This document shows, one piece after another, positions 1 to 8,945 of a DNA stretch of 64,000 nt. Both the position numbers and the translations under genes were made by a program. Under the pieces are notes generated by a model, which made no database searches, was not told where the DNA came from, and saw only the letters and a list, made by a program, of their open reading frames with translations. How positions within the stretch are numbered: the first letter of the stretch is position 1; the number at the start of each line of letters is the position of its first letter. This stretch comes from Martinezella tropici. Its GTDB lineage: Bacteria > Pseudomonadota > Alphaproteobacteria > Rhizobiales > Rhizobiaceae. The DNA lies in contig NZ_VNIP01000006.1 in the NCBI RefSeq assembly GCF_008370325.1, forward strand, positions 682,001 through 746,000, in the 5' to 3' direction.

Positions 1-2
1 CC

Positions 3-548
3 GATGCCATGAACGCCGATTTCGGATTGAGTGCAGAAAAGCTCACCTTGGAAACGGGTATGATGCCCGAAGACTATGTCGCCTTCATTCCCGATACGGC
101 CGATATCCAGGTGCAGGTGCCGAACCTGAACTTTACCGCCATGATGAATGTCCTGAAGGACACCAATTTCAAGCAGCCGGACAGCGATAAGGCCATAGAC
201 GAGAAGCTGCAGAAGGCCATGTTCCCTGATGGGACGATGACCATCAACTTCCCGAAGATCAGCGCCGTTTCCGGCCTCTATGATGTCGAGGCTTCCGGCA
301 GCTTGCGCGGCTGGCTGGCCGAGAAGGATCGCGTCGCCATGAAGATGACGGTTCTTGCTCGCGATCTCGACAAGACGATCGCCGCCATCCAGGAGGCAGC
401 AAAGACCAAGGCCGACCTTTCTCAGGTCTCTTTGGGCCTGATGATGGCCAAGGGTTTTGCCAAAACGGACGCCGATGGACGCTCGCGCTGGGATATCGAT
501 CTTTCCGATGATGGTCACGTGTCGGTCAACGGTCAGGTCGTGAAGTAA
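3..548 (+). CDS. C-terminal part of an uncharacterised protein
   Basis: The reading frame is open to the left edge (codons gat gcc precede the first ATG at 9), so this is probably the end of a longer gene cut by the window. About 180 residues are visible. They are mixed alpha/beta, have no transmembrane segment and end in VSVNGQVVK. Alternating hydrophobic stretches such as TMTINFPKISAVSGLYDVEA suggest beta-rich periplasmic folds of the AsmA or DUF2125 kind, but I do not recognise a family. The stop lies 25 bp before the MFS gene on the same strand, so the two may be co-transcribed. The function is unknown. Confidence 0.6.
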   Translation, partial: DAMNADFGLSAEKLTLETGMMPEDYVAFIPDTADIQVQVPNLNFTAMMNVLKDTNFKQPDSDKAIDEKLQKAMFPDGTMTINFPKISAVSGLYDVEASGSLRGWLAEKDRVAMKMTVLARDLDKTIAAIQEAAKTKADLSQVSLGLMMAKGFAKTDADGRSRWDIDLSDDGHVSVNGQVVK

Positions 549-573
549 GTCACTCCCAAATCAGAATGCGATC

Positions 574-1809
574 ATGTTTGTCCTGAAGCCACTCAGCCAG
601 CGCTCGATCTCTCTTCTATGGGCCGGTCAGGTGCTGGCGGCGACAGGCTCCGAATTTTACATGGTCGCGGTCGTCTGGATCGCGGCCGATTTCGTCGGCA
701 GCGATGCGGGATATGTGTCCGCGCTGCAATCCGGCGCGCTGCTGATCGGCAGTCTTTTCGGCGGCATCGTGACGGATCGCTGGCGTCACAGCACCACGAT
801 GATCGCGAGCGATCTCGTGCGGGCGGCCCTGCTGCTGATGTTGTCGCTTGCCGGGCTTCTGCATTTGATGAGCTTGCCGCTGCTGGTGGTGCTCGCCGGG
901 TGCATTGCCTTGCTCACATCCGCATTCGATCCGTCGCTGCAGGCAACGCTGCCGACGATTGCGGTCGATCCGGACGTCCGGCACGCGACCAACGGCCTGT
1001 TCGACGCCACCCGCCGCATGGCGCGCATTCTCGGTCCGAGCCTGATCGCGCTGGTGAACGGGTTTCTGCCGAAATCTCAATTCTTCACCGTGACGGCAGC
1101 GACCTTCGTGCTTTCGGCGCTTGCGGTCTGGCTGGCGGTAGCAAGGCTACCGGCAGCACAGCGCCGGCGCGAGTTTTCTGGAATGGCAGCTGTCGTGGAT
1201 GGTGTCCTCGGCGGATGGCGGGCGGCTCGCGGCCATGCGGCAATCCTCTATGGCCTGCTCACCAATCTGATGGGAAATGTTGCCTGGGCCATGGGAATCC
1301 TGCTCGGCATGATCCTGCATTTGCGCGAAACCAGCGCCGATCCGCTGACCGATTACAGCCTGATGATGACCGCTTATGGCGTCGGCAACCTGACGACCAA
1401 TCTGATCCTGAGCAGCGTCAAGCCACGCCGGCCGGTAATCTGGATCATCGCGGCAAAGCTCATCTTCGGATCGGGGGTCTTCCTGCTGCCGCTGATGCAT
1501 GACCGTATATGGCTGATGATCGTCGCCTGCTTTGCGGCGATCAACGGTCCGTTTGAGAATCTTGCCATGCTGCATCTGATGCAAACGCGCAGCGAGCCGC
1601 ACAGGCTGGCGCAGGTCTATCGCCTGCTGATGTGCGCGATCTTCACGGGCCTGCTTTTGGCCTACCTGATGTCGCCGAGCCTGTTTTCCTGGTTCGGCAT
1701 CGGACCTTCGATCATGGGATCGGGTGCGGCCGTCTTCGTTTCCGGCCTGATCGGAATCGGTCTGCTGGCATGGAAGCAGGCGCATCCGGCGGGAGCGAAG
1801 GCCGTCTGA
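574..1809 (+). CDS. MFS transporter, EntS-like (MFS_3) type
   Basis: The 411-residue protein has about 12 hydrophobic segments, the usual layout of a major facilitator permease. The loop between TM2 and TM3 carries GGIVTDRWRH, a variant of the MFS motif A (G-x-x-x-D-R-x-R). The general look is of the enterobactin-exporter or macrolide-exporter branch (one-component drug or siderophore efflux), but the substrate cannot be read from the sequence. It sits in the inner membrane. It is convergent with prs; the 117-bp gap is filled by a mosaic repeat. The ATG at 574 has only a weak ribosome site. Confidence 0.85.
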   Translation: MFVLKPLSQRSISLLWAGQVLAATGSEFYMVAVVWIAADFVGSDAGYVSALQSGALLIGSLFGGIVTDRWRHSTTMIASDLVRAALLLMLSLAGLLHLMSLPLLVVLAGCIALLTSAFDPSLQATLPTIAVDPDVRHATNGLFDATRRMARILGPSLIALVNGFLPKSQFFTVTAATFVLSALAVWLAVARLPAAQRRREFSGMAAVVDGVLGGWRAARGHAAILYGLLTNLMGNVAWAMGILLGMILHLRETSADPLTDYSLMMTAYGVGNLTTNLILSSVKPRRPVIWIIAAKLIFGSGVFLLPLMHDRIWLMIVACFAAINGPFENLAMLHLMQTRSEPHRLAQVYRLLMCAIFTGLLLAYLMSPSLFSWFGIGPSIMGSGAAVFVSGLIGIGLLAWKQAHPAGAKAV

Positions 1810-1824
1810 AATATCGTTCGAGCC

Positions 1825-1930
1825 TAGAGCATTTCCGCTTTTCTTCGAATCGCGAAAACGCTCTATCTTCTTGTTTCCAAACGCATTTCGGACGGAAAAA
1901 CGCTGCGCACTTTTCCTGGAAGTGCTTTAG
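1825..1930 (-). repeat. Rhizobial intergenic mosaic repeat, copy A
   Basis: This roughly 105-bp imperfect palindromic unit matches, over its whole length, the reverse complement of 47533-47634 and, more weakly, 23504-23594. A 26-bp core (from about 1843) is identical to the copy near carA. The arms have the RIME-like pattern of an A/T-rich centre with gaaaa/ttttc blocks. The repeat ends exactly at prs and supplies its TAA stop (complement of 1927-1929). It may serve as the 3' hairpin of the prs message. Confidence 0.75.
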
Positions 1931-2859
1931 TCGAACAGGCTCGAAACCGATTCTTCCTGGCTGGTGCGGTTGATGGCTTCGCCGATGAGGCTTGCCGTCG
2001 TGATGACGCGGATGTTGGGCGCTGATTGCACGGCGGTCGTCGGCTGAATGGAATCGGTGATCACCAGTTCCTTCAGTTGCGAGTTTGCCACGCGCGTGAC
2101 GGCGCCGCCCGAGAGCACCCCATGCGTGATATAGGCGGTGACGCTTGCCGCACCGCGCGCGAGCAGCGCGTCGGCCGCGTTGCAGAGCGTGCCGCCGGAA
2201 TCGACGATATCGTCGATCAGGATGCAATCCTTGCCGGCTACTTCGCCGATGATGTTCATCACTTCGGACTCACCCGGGCGATCACGGCGCTTGTCCACGA
2301 TCGCCAGCAGACAGTCGAGACGCTTGGCGAGCGCACGGGCGCGCACGACACCGCCGACATCAGGGGAGACGACCATGACGTTGCCGATATCGTAATTCGC
2401 CTTGATGTCGCGCGTCAGGATCGGCAGCGCATAGAGATTGTCCGTCGGTATATCGAAGAAGCCCTGGATCTGGCCCGCGTGCAGGTCGAGCGTGAGAACG
2501 CGGTCGGCGCCGGCCTCTGTGATCAGATTGGCCACCAGCTTGGCCGAGATCGGCGTGCGCCCGGAGGCGCGGCGATCCTGGCGAGCATAGCCGAAATAGG
2601 GAAGAACCGCCGTGATGCGTCGCGCCGAAGAGCGCCGCATGGCGTCGATCATGATCAACAGTTCCATGAGATGGTCGTTGGCCGGGAATGCGGTTGGCTG
2701 GACGACGAATACGTCCTCGCCGCGCACGTTCTCCTGGATTTCGACGAAGATTTCCTGGTCCGCGAAGCGCCGGACACTGGCCTTGCCTAAGGGAACGTTG
2801 AGATAATTGCAGATCGCTTCGGCAAGATGCCGGTTCGAATTGCCTGCGAAAACCTTCAT
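1927..2859 (-). CDS. prs: Ribose-phosphate pyrophosphokinase
   Basis: This enzyme makes PRPP from ribose 5-phosphate and ATP, feeding purine, pyrimidine, histidine, tryptophan and NAD synthesis in the cytoplasm. The 310-residue length is standard for class I PRPP synthetases. Visible motifs are MKVFAGNSN at the start, the ribose-5-phosphate/ATP loop region [24 protein letters not shown], the flexible-loop region [12 protein letters not shown] and the PRPP-binding signature [13 protein letters not shown]. It lies downstream of the lipoprotein gene on the same strand with a 105-bp gap, so it probably has its own promoter. Confidence 0.98.
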   Translation of the reverse strand: MKVFAGNSNRHLAEAICNYLNVPLGKASVRRFADQEIFVEIQENVRGEDVFVVQPTAFPANDHLMELLIMIDAMRRSSARRITAVLPYFGYARQDRRASGRTPISAKLVANLITEAGADRVLTLDLHAGQIQGFFDIPTDNLYALPILTRDIKANYDIGNVMVVSPDVGGVVRARALAKRLDCLLAIVDKRRDRPGESEVMNIIGEVAGKDCILIDDIVDSGGTLCNAADALLARGAASVTAYITHGVLSGGAVTRVANSQLKELVITDSIQPTTAVQSAPNIRVITTASLIGEAINRTSQEESVSSLFD

Positions 2860-2964
2860 TGTGGTCCGCCTGTTACCAACCTGATAGCCGCGCTTTTAAC
2901 CGCCTTGCTCTCGAATGCAAGAGGGAGAGGCGCGTTAGCTTTCATATTTCTGAAAAGCTTGTGG

Positions 2965-3843
2965 CTATCCACCGTTGGATTCGCGCCAGGAATTGAATTC
3001 CGACATGGTTTTGGTGGCAATCTTCTGCATGACGGTCGCAGGAACGGCCGACCAGGGGTCGCCGCGTTTCAGCGGCGCGCTTTCCGAACCTTGTATGCGG
3101 TGCACGCGGTTGCCGTTCCCATCGAGTACATCCCACACATAGGTCACGGAAATCTGCGGGCCGTCCTCGAAGGCCGAGAGATAGCCTTTGAGAATATAGG
3201 CGGCGCTGGAATCGCTGGAGCTCTTGATCGTCAGGCCGAGGGAGCGAGCGTCGGCGCCGAGCTGGCGCGACAGCGGCGTGACGGCATCGACGGGAGCACC
3301 GATGATCGGCAAGAAGCGGATGCTGTTGCCTCCGGCCGCGGCTGCGGGCGGCAATGATGCCTGCTGCTGTTGCGGCTGCTGCTCATCCGCAGCCTGTTCC
3401 TGCTGCTGCTGTTGTTGTGGTGGTTGCGGATCTTCTGACAGGCGCCGATCGGCCTCGCGCTGTTCGTCGGCCTGCGAGAACTGATTATTGGCCGGAGCGA
3501 TGGATGCGGCGCGGGAATCGTCGAGCGGGCGGGAGGCGTAAGGATTGGTGCCGTTCGATCGTAGTGCCGATGCCTGCTCGTCGAGCGTACCGCTGCCGCC
3601 GTAGTTTTGCGGCTGATACGCCTGCTGCGAGGTCTGCTGTTGATAACCGTAGCTTTCCTGAGAGCTTTGATAGGTCTGGCGACGCTGGGGTGTCGCGGCC
3701 ATGCGCTCGACATCGCGCTGCGTAACCGGGCTCGATCCGACATCGCCGATCGCCTCGGGCGGCGTCAGTGCGTCCGTGGTATTGCAGGCGGAGAGCGCGA
3801 GGCAAATGCCGGCGACAGTCAACGTTATCCTGACCAATCCCAT
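2965..3843 (-). CDS. Glutamine-rich lipoprotein
   Basis: The 292-residue protein begins with a lipoprotein signal: a positively charged start, a hydrophobic core and the lipobox LALSAC with Cys at residue 20, so it should be diacylated by Lgt and anchored to a membrane. Residues about 50-175 are low complexity, with YQQQ, QPPQQQQQQEQ and QPQQQQ tracts, and are probably disordered. The C-terminal third (from about 180) looks folded, with VDAVTPLSRQLGADARSLGL and ISVTYVWDVLDGNG. I recognise only a rhizobial conserved lipoprotein; the function is unknown. It lies between the M24-type enzyme and prs. Confidence 0.85.
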   Translation of the reverse strand: MGLVRITLTVAGICLALSACNTTDALTPPEAIGDVGSSPVTQRDVERMAATPQRRQTYQSSQESYGYQQQTSQQAYQPQNYGGSGTLDEQASALRSNGTNPYASRPLDDSRAASIAPANNQFSQADEQREADRRLSEDPQPPQQQQQQEQAADEQQPQQQQASLPPAAAAGGNSIRFLPIIGAPVDAVTPLSRQLGADARSLGLTIKSSSDSSAAYILKGYLSAFEDGPQISVTYVWDVLDGNGNRVHRIQGSESAPLKRGDPWSAVPATVMQKIATKTMSEFNSWRESNGG

Positions 3844-3898
3844 CGACGCGATCCTTTCTCCCGACGGCCTGACCGTCCAGGATCGCTATCTTACGCCC

Positions 3899-5050
3899 CT
3901 AACGGTTAAGAAATTCGAGAGGGTGGCGGGAAAGGGCTTTCGGCGCCTGCGACGTCGTCAGATAGGTCTGGCCGAGGGTCATCGCCGTGCCGCTATCGGA
4001 ATCCATGATGATCATGTGCACGAAAAGCGACATGTTCTCCTGGATCTCCTGCGGATTGCCCATATGGAACATCTCATGCTCCATCCAGGAGGGCGAGAAA
4101 CGGGCACCGAGCGAATAGCCGCAGGCGTTCAGCCGGTGCCGGGCAAGGCCGCGTTCGTCCATGATCTTGGCATGCATGTCGAAGACGTCGCCGAAGGTGT
4201 GCCCCGGCATCAGGATCGTCTCGATCGCCTGCAGGGTTTCCAGGCAGGCGCTGTAGAGTTCGCGGTGGCGATGGCTGGGGTTGCCGATGACGACCGTGCG
4301 CATCATGGCGGCATGGTAATGGGCGTCGACGCCGGCCCATTCGAGCGTCAGCTGATCATTGGCGTCCAGCTTGCGGCGGCCGGATTTGTAGCGGCAGAGC
4401 AGGGCCTCCGCACCAGAGCCCATGATGAATTCATTGGCGGGATAATCGCCGCCGCCGGAAAAGACGGCGCCTTGCATGGCGGCGAGGATATCGGCTTCGT
4501 CCGCGCCGGGCTTTATCAGAGACAGGGCGGCATCCAGGGCATCGTCGGCCAGTGCCGCAGCACGTTCGACATGGGCGATTTCCGCAGGGCTCTTGGTCAG
4601 GCGCAGGCGGCTTATGATGTAGGAGGCGTCGGCGATCTGGCCGAAACTGGCAAGCTGACGATCGAGCAGGCGGGCGACGCTGCCGGTCATGCCATGGGTA
4701 TCGTATTCGATGCCGATGCGGGTGCCGAGAAGATCGAGATCAGACAAAAGCTCCTTGAGATCGAGCGTCGGATCGGCGTTGACGCGATCGACCCAGATGC
4801 GAATGTCGGTGATAACAGATGTGAGCTGTGCCTGGCGCAGGTCGGCCGAGCGCGTGAGAAGGGTCAGGGAGCCGTCCGCCTTGACGACCAATGTCTGGAA
4901 GAAGCAATAGCCGAACGTGTCGTAGCCGGTCAGCCAGTACATGCTCTCCTGGGCGAAGAGCAGCATGGCATCGAGCTTTTCTTCCTGCATCCTCGCCAGC
5001 AGCCGCGCCAGACGAGCATCGTATTCGCTGCGTTCGAAATGCAGGGCCAT
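3899..5050 (-). CDS. M24-fold (creatinase/aminopeptidase P-like) enzyme lacking metal ligands
   Basis: The 383-residue protein has a creatinase N-terminal domain (1-150; LTGYDTFGY near 41) and a pita-bread C-terminal domain (from about 155). The five metal ligands of true aminopeptidases P are replaced: E237 and A248 stand where two Asp are expected (TLEWAGVDAHYHAAMMRT), Y312 for the His of GHG, H345 for a Glu, and G360/Q361 for the last Glu. The same replacements are typical of metal-independent relatives such as creatinase and the ectoine hydrolase DoeA, so a C-N hydrolase acting on a small guanidino or amidine-like substrate is more likely than a proline peptidase. Its ATG follows the pgeF stop by 1 bp, so the two are co-expressed. 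Confidence 0.9.
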   Translation of the reverse strand: MALHFERSEYDARLARLLARMQEEKLDAMLLFAQESMYWLTGYDTFGYCFFQTLVVKADGSLTLLTRSADLRQAQLTSVITDIRIWVDRVNADPTLDLKELLSDLDLLGTRIGIEYDTHGMTGSVARLLDRQLASFGQIADASYIISRLRLTKSPAEIAHVERAAALADDALDAALSLIKPGADEADILAAMQGAVFSGGGDYPANEFIMGSGAEALLCRYKSGRRKLDANDQLTLEWAGVDAHYHAAMMRTVVIGNPSHRHRELYSACLETLQAIETILMPGHTFGDVFDMHAKIMDERGLARHRLNACGYSLGARFSPSWMEHEMFHMGNPQEIQENMSLFVHMIIMDSDSGTAMTLGQTYLTTSQAPKALSRHPLEFLNR

Positions 5051-5051
5051 A

Positions 5052-5879
5052 TCAAGCTACCTCCCCGATGGCGATGGCGGAAATCTGTCGCCCGTAGTCC
5101 GGCTCCCCGGCATGCGTCGTGCGCCGATAGGAGAAGAAGCGTTCCGAATCCGGATAGGTGCAGAGGTTCAGGCTTTCGGCCGTGACGCCGGCCTTGCGCA
5201 GGCGATCGACGGTTAAGGACGGCAGATCGAACATGGCGTGGCCGTCTCGCTGCGAAGGGGCGAAGTATCTCGCATAGCCGAGATCGTGGGCGAGGAAACG
5301 CTCGACGAATTCGGGGCCGACCTCATAGCTCGACTGGCTGATCGAGGGGCCGAGGCAGGCAATGATTGCCTCGCGTCTTGCGCCAAGTGCTTCCATCGCA
5401 TCGATGGTGTTTTCCAGGACGCCGGTCAGCGCGCCCTTCCAGCCGGCGTGGGCGGCGCCGATGACCCGGTTTTCCGGATCAGCAAACAGGATGGGACCGC
5501 AATCGGCCGCGAGCACGCCAAGCGCGACACCCGGCGTCGCCGTCACCATAGCATCGGCCTGCGGCCGGCTGCCGTCATATTGTGCACCGATCGTCACGAC
5601 ATCGGGAGAGTGGACCTGATGCACGGTGGCGAGCTGATCGAGCGGAAGTCCGAACCAGCCGGCGACGCGGCGCCGGTTCTCCTGTACGTGGTCGCGATCG
5701 TCGTTCGAGCCGAGACCGACGTTCAATCCGCGATAGAGGCCTTCCGAAATGCCGCCGACGCGAGTGAAATAGCCATGGCGAATGCCGGCAGCCTCGGCGG
5801 CGCTCAGCAGTGTGCTAGCAAGTGGTGTCGGCAACTGGAGCGTCCCTTGATATCTGGTTTTGCCTGTCGTGCTTGACAT
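5052..5879 (-). CDS. pgeF: PgeF/YfiH family protein (purine nucleoside phosphorylase, peptidoglycan editing factor)
   Basis: The 275-residue member of the DUF152 (Cu-oxidase_4) family shows the three Zn/Cu-binding signatures: HQVHS near 87, the Cys of AADCGPIL and HAGWKG. Known relatives act as adenosine deaminase/purine nucleoside phosphorylases, and E. coli YfiH removes wrongly incorporated L-serine peptidoglycan precursors; older annotations say laccase or polyphenol oxidase. It is part of the minus-strand run lgt, MidA-type methyltransferase, pgeF and M24 enzyme, with 90 bp to the gene upstream. Confidence 0.93.
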   Translation of the reverse strand: MSSTTGKTRYQGTLQLPTPLASTLLSAAEAAGIRHGYFTRVGGISEGLYRGLNVGLGSNDDRDHVQENRRRVAGWFGLPLDQLATVHQVHSPDVVTIGAQYDGSRPQADAMVTATPGVALGVLAADCGPILFADPENRVIGAAHAGWKGALTGVLENTIDAMEALGARREAIIACLGPSISQSSYEVGPEFVERFLAHDLGYARYFAPSQRDGHAMFDLPSLTVDRLRKAGVTAESLNLCTYPDSERFFSYRRTTHAGEPDYGRQISAIAIGEVA

Positions 5880-5969
5880 AACGCAGCCGCAGCGAAGCAG
5901 TTCGATCTCGGCGGGGATGTTGGCCCAGCCCGACGCGCACTGTCAATCCGTGGGATCGATAGTGGGGTT

Positions 5970-7067
5970 TCAGCCGACAGGGCGAAAGGGCAGGAGGTCG
6001 ATCGCCGGGCTGGAAACGGCCAGCACCTTGAAAAGCTCTCCCATCTTGCCTTCGCCGGCGCCTGCGAGCCTCTCTACGGCGACGCGGATGTTCTCCTGCG
6101 TTGCCGCATCCTGGTCCCGGCCGAGGGTGGCCGCGCGCTCCAGCAGACCGAGCCCGACCAGGAAATCGCCCTGATGACAGCAGCCGTTGATGTGGATGCC
6201 GGAGGCGAGCGCCGTTTGCGCCAGGTGCTGGAAATCGACATGGCTGGTGAGATCCGCCTCGCCGGGATGTTCCAGCGGCGGGTCGTATTCATGCATGCGC
6301 ACGGCCTGCAGCGTGTCGCCGAAGCTCGTCGCCATGTGACCGTAATCGATGGCGAGCGCCGTGCCGCCATGCGTCGCCAGCCGGTCGCAGATCGTCGTCA
6401 TGACGGCCTGGCGGGCAGGGGCGATCTCGAACACGGCGCCGATCGGCGGAAGCCCGCCTTCCGGAAGAAGCGCGGGATCGAGCGTGGCGACGCCCGTCGT
6501 GAAGGTCAGTTCGTCGTTGGCGTCGAGGCCGACGGTGCGCTCACGAAAGCCATTGGCGGTGCGAACGAACTGACGGATCGGAATGGCATCGAAGAGCTCG
6601 TTGGCGGCAAGCAGGGTGAAACCTTCGGGTACTTCAGCGAAATCCGTGTGCCAGGAGATTTTTGCGCCATAGGCTTCCAGGGTCTGGCGCTGGAAGCCCT
6701 GCAGGCGTTCACTGGTCTCGACGAGATGCACCGTCATGACATCGTAGAGCGGCGGCGCGAGCTTGCCGATGACGCGCAGCATGTCCGACATCATCGTGCC
6801 GCGGCCAGGGCCGATTTCGACAAGGCGCACCGCGGCCGGCGTTCCATGCCTTTGCCAGGCGTGCACCATGAAGACGCCGATCATCTCGCCGAATAGCTGG
6901 CTGATTTCGGGTGCCGTGACGAAGTCGCCGGACTGGCCGAAGGGTTCGCGCGTTCTGTAATAACCATGCACCGGATCGGCGAGACACAGCGAAAAATAAT
7001 CCGTGATGCTCAATGGCCCGTTGGTTCGGATGATGGTTTTGATTTTTTCCCCGAGCGCCGTCGTCAT
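5970..7067 (-). CDS. Class I SAM-dependent methyltransferase, MidA/NDUFAF7 family
   Basis: The 365-residue COG1565 protein has the SAM-binding glycine loop VEIGPGRGTMMSDML at about 95-110 and the N-terminal family signature ITDYFSLCLADPVHGYY. Eukaryotic relatives (NDUFAF7/MidA) dimethylate an arginine on the 49-kDa subunit of complex I during assembly, so the bacterial protein is usually thought to act on NuoD, though this is inference. Next upstream on the same strand is lgt, 76 bp away. The ATG at 7067 starts the typical MTTALGEKIK N-terminus. Confidence 0.93.
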   Translation of the reverse strand: MTTALGEKIKTIIRTNGPLSITDYFSLCLADPVHGYYRTREPFGQSGDFVTAPEISQLFGEMIGVFMVHAWQRHGTPAAVRLVEIGPGRGTMMSDMLRVIGKLAPPLYDVMTVHLVETSERLQGFQRQTLEAYGAKISWHTDFAEVPEGFTLLAANELFDAIPIRQFVRTANGFRERTVGLDANDELTFTTGVATLDPALLPEGGLPPIGAVFEIAPARQAVMTTICDRLATHGGTALAIDYGHMATSFGDTLQAVRMHEYDPPLEHPGEADLTSHVDFQHLAQTALASGIHINGCCHQGDFLVGLGLLERAATLGRDQDAATQENIRVAVERLAGAGEGKMGELFKVLAVSSPAIDLLPFRPVG

Positions 7068-7143
7068 TCTATGCTTTCGCTAATGCGTGGCCCTGACAAG
7101 CAGGGAGCCTTTTTGAAAAGGCCACGCGATATTGAACCCCACC

Positions 7144-8076
7144 TCATGCCATCTGCTTGATCGCCGCCTTCCGCGCTCGGATCACAGCCCAAAGGCCGAT
7201 GGCGACCATCGGAAGCGACAGCACCATGCCCATGGTCAGCCAGTTCGTACCGAGCAGATAGCCGAGCTGCTCGTCAGGCTGACGGAAGAATTCGACAAAA
7301 ATACGCGAGAAGGCGTAGCCGATGACAAAAATACCGCTGACCGTGCCCGGTTTCTTCAGCGCCAGCGCCCAGCGCGTGAGGGAGAAGAGAACAAGGAAGA
7401 GAATGATGCCTTCGATGCCGGCTTCATAAAGCTGGCTCGGGTGGCGCGGGTCGGGACCTGCAGGGCAGACGCCGTTATGGGCGGCGATCACATGCGGGCT
7501 GCAGAAGACCATCGCCCAGGGGACGTCCGTGGCCCGGCCCCAAAGCTCGCCGTTGATAAAATTGGCGATGCGGCCGAAGAAGAGGCCGACCGGCGCGGCT
7601 GCCGCAACGATATCGAACAGGCTCCAAACCGGAATCTTGTTGCGTTTGGCAAACAAAAACATGGCGATGGTCGTGCCGATTAAACCGCCATGGAAAGACA
7701 TGCCGCCCTTCCAGATCTGAACCGCGCGGATCGGATTGGCGATTACCTGATCGAGATCATAGAAGAGAATATAGCCGATGCGGCCGCCCAGAACGATGCC
7801 GAAGGCCACCCAGAGGATGAAGTCATCCAAGTGTTGGCGCGTCATCGGCGCGGTGTCGTTCAGCCACAGCCTGCCGCTGTCGACCAGCCACCTTGCATAG
7901 AGCCATCCGAGTAGGATGCCCGCCACATAGGCAAGCCCGTACCAGTGGACCGGGACGGGGCCAAGGTTGATAGCAATCGGATCGATATCCGGAAAAGGCA
8001 GGATGGCGGCGAGATTGGCGGATGTCAGCAAGATCGTCAGGCCCGTTGCAGCATGTTCCCGAAAGCACCGTGCCAT
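7144..8076 (-). CDS. lgt: Prolipoprotein diacylglyceryl transferase
   Basis: Lgt transfers diacylglycerol from phosphatidylglycerol to the lipobox cysteine of prolipoproteins in the inner membrane. The family signature [14 protein letters not shown] is present near 165, as is the N-terminal block [19 protein letters not shown], and there are seven or so hydrophobic segments. The start is uncertain: homologs usually begin close to the residues [12 protein letters not shown], so a TTG at 8031 may be the real initiator and the first 15 residues from the ATG at 8076 may not be translated. It heads the minus-strand block reaching to the M24 enzyme. Confidence 0.95.
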   Translation of the reverse strand: MARCFREHAATGLTILLTSANLAAILPFPDIDPIAINLGPVPVHWYGLAYVAGILLGWLYARWLVDSGRLWLNDTAPMTRQHLDDFILWVAFGIVLGGRIGYILFYDLDQVIANPIRAVQIWKGGMSFHGGLIGTTIAMFLFAKRNKIPVWSLFDIVAAAAPVGLFFGRIANFINGELWGRATDVPWAMVFCSPHVIAAHNGVCPAGPDPRHPSQLYEAGIEGIILFLVLFSLTRWALALKKPGTVSGIFVIGYAFSRIFVEFFRQPDEQLGYLLGTNWLTMGMVLSLPMVAIGLWAVIRARKAAIKQMA

Positions 8077-8294
8077 TTCGGAAAAGGACCATGCTAAGTA
8101 TCCAAATATGCGCGGAACATGGCGTTCGCCACTGAATCGGTCAAGTCGTTTGTTGCCGCGTCCGTGATCCGGAGCTGCATTGTCCCGTCCTATCTCAATT
8201 TGCTTGCATCGGCCCCTTGGAAATCTTACCTCAGCACTATCTGGCCCATATCGATGCCTGACCGTTGAGGGCCGACGGCCGCAAGGAGACTGCC

Positions 8295-8555
8295 ATGAGC
8301 ACTGGACCGAACCGAATCCTGGATGAATTCGCCAAGCTGATGACCGATGCCGCCGGTGCTGCCCAGGGCGTGCGCCGCGAGATAGAGACGGCCTTCAATG
8401 CCCATGCGGAGCGTTGGCTGAACAGCATGGATATCGTCAAGCGCGAGGAATTCGAGGCCGTTCGCGAAATGGCGATCAAGGCGCGCGATGAGAACGATGC
8501 GTTGCTCGCGAGAATCGAAGCGCTGGAAGCCAAGCTCGCTTCCAAGGGTAAGTAA
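8295..8555 (+). CDS. ubiK: UbiK/BMFP-type ubiquinone biosynthesis accessory factor
   Basis: The 86-residue, largely helical protein has the BMFP fold: an N-terminal amphipathic helix ([20 protein letters not shown]) and a C-terminal coiled coil ending in [17 protein letters not shown]. Enterobacterial UbiK helps the aerobic Ubi complex make ubiquinone; alphaproteobacterial members also look like membrane-associated trimers. The ATG at 8295 was chosen because AAGGAG lies at 8283-8288; an upstream in-frame start at 8265 has no such site. It is divergent from lgt. A clear terminator follows at 8579-8608. Confidence 0.9.
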   Translation: MSTGPNRILDEFAKLMTDAAGAAQGVRREIETAFNAHAERWLNSMDIVKREEFEAVREMAIKARDENDALLARIEALEAKLASKGK

Positions 8556-8578
8556 GTTCAATCTTCCGCCCGCTGACC

Positions 8579-8608
8579 GGTGCGGCACCCGCTTGCCGCA
8601 CCTTTTTC
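8579..8608 (+). terminator. Rho-independent terminator of ubiK
   Basis: TGCGGCA (8581-8587) pairs with TGCCGCA (8594-8600) around a 6-nt loop, extended by GG/CC at the base, and is followed by CCTTTTTCC. It lies 23 bp after the ubiK stop. Confidence 0.85.
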
Positions 8609-8945
8609 CTCTGAAAATTTCCGTCTGTTTTTCCACTTGTGGACATAGGCAAAAAAGCCAATCGCCAGAGTCGGTTATGACTCCCTTCTGAATAGACGTC
8701 GGAAGAGCTTTCCACAGTGCCGTTTCCAAAATCGATGATCAGGGGCTGGCATGCCGGGCACGCCACTATACACTGATTTTAAATGATGATTCGAAACGGA
8801 CTTGGTAAGCCCCGGGCATGGTGGAAGCGTTAGTCTGGCAGCCGTTCAACATCATCCCGAATATGTTTCCGGAGTAAAACTGTTTGCGTTCTTTCAGTGT
8901 TGGGTCACGGGAAAACTGCAATCGTTCCGGTCAAGAAGGTGCTGC
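8609..8945. other. Intergenic region before the ybjN-like gene
   Basis: No convincing gene was found in these 337 bp. The stretch holds a short palindrome TCCAC-TT-GTGGA (8632-8643), a further ctttccacag at about 8709 and a GAGTC/GACTC pair near 8666-8682. These look like weak DnaA-type or CcrM-site clusters, but nothing decisive can be said. The promoter of the downstream YbjN-proC pair must lie here. Confidence 0.4.

Noticed and set aside
3355..3425. CAG/CAA-type triplet repeat in the lipoprotein gene, as a phase-variable tract
   Set aside because: Triplet changes would keep the frame and the repeat is interrupted by other codons, so it is best read as a Q-rich disordered region.
3701..5185. 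A 494-codon plus-strand frame opposite the M24 enzyme
   Set aside because: It extends over three minus-strand genes and has no ribosome site or known domain.
8632..8720. TCCAC/GTGGA palindrome and ctttccacag, as a possible origin or DnaA cluster
   Set aside because: Only partial DnaA-box matches, no AT-rich unwinding element, and no repABC, hemE or dnaA genes nearby.
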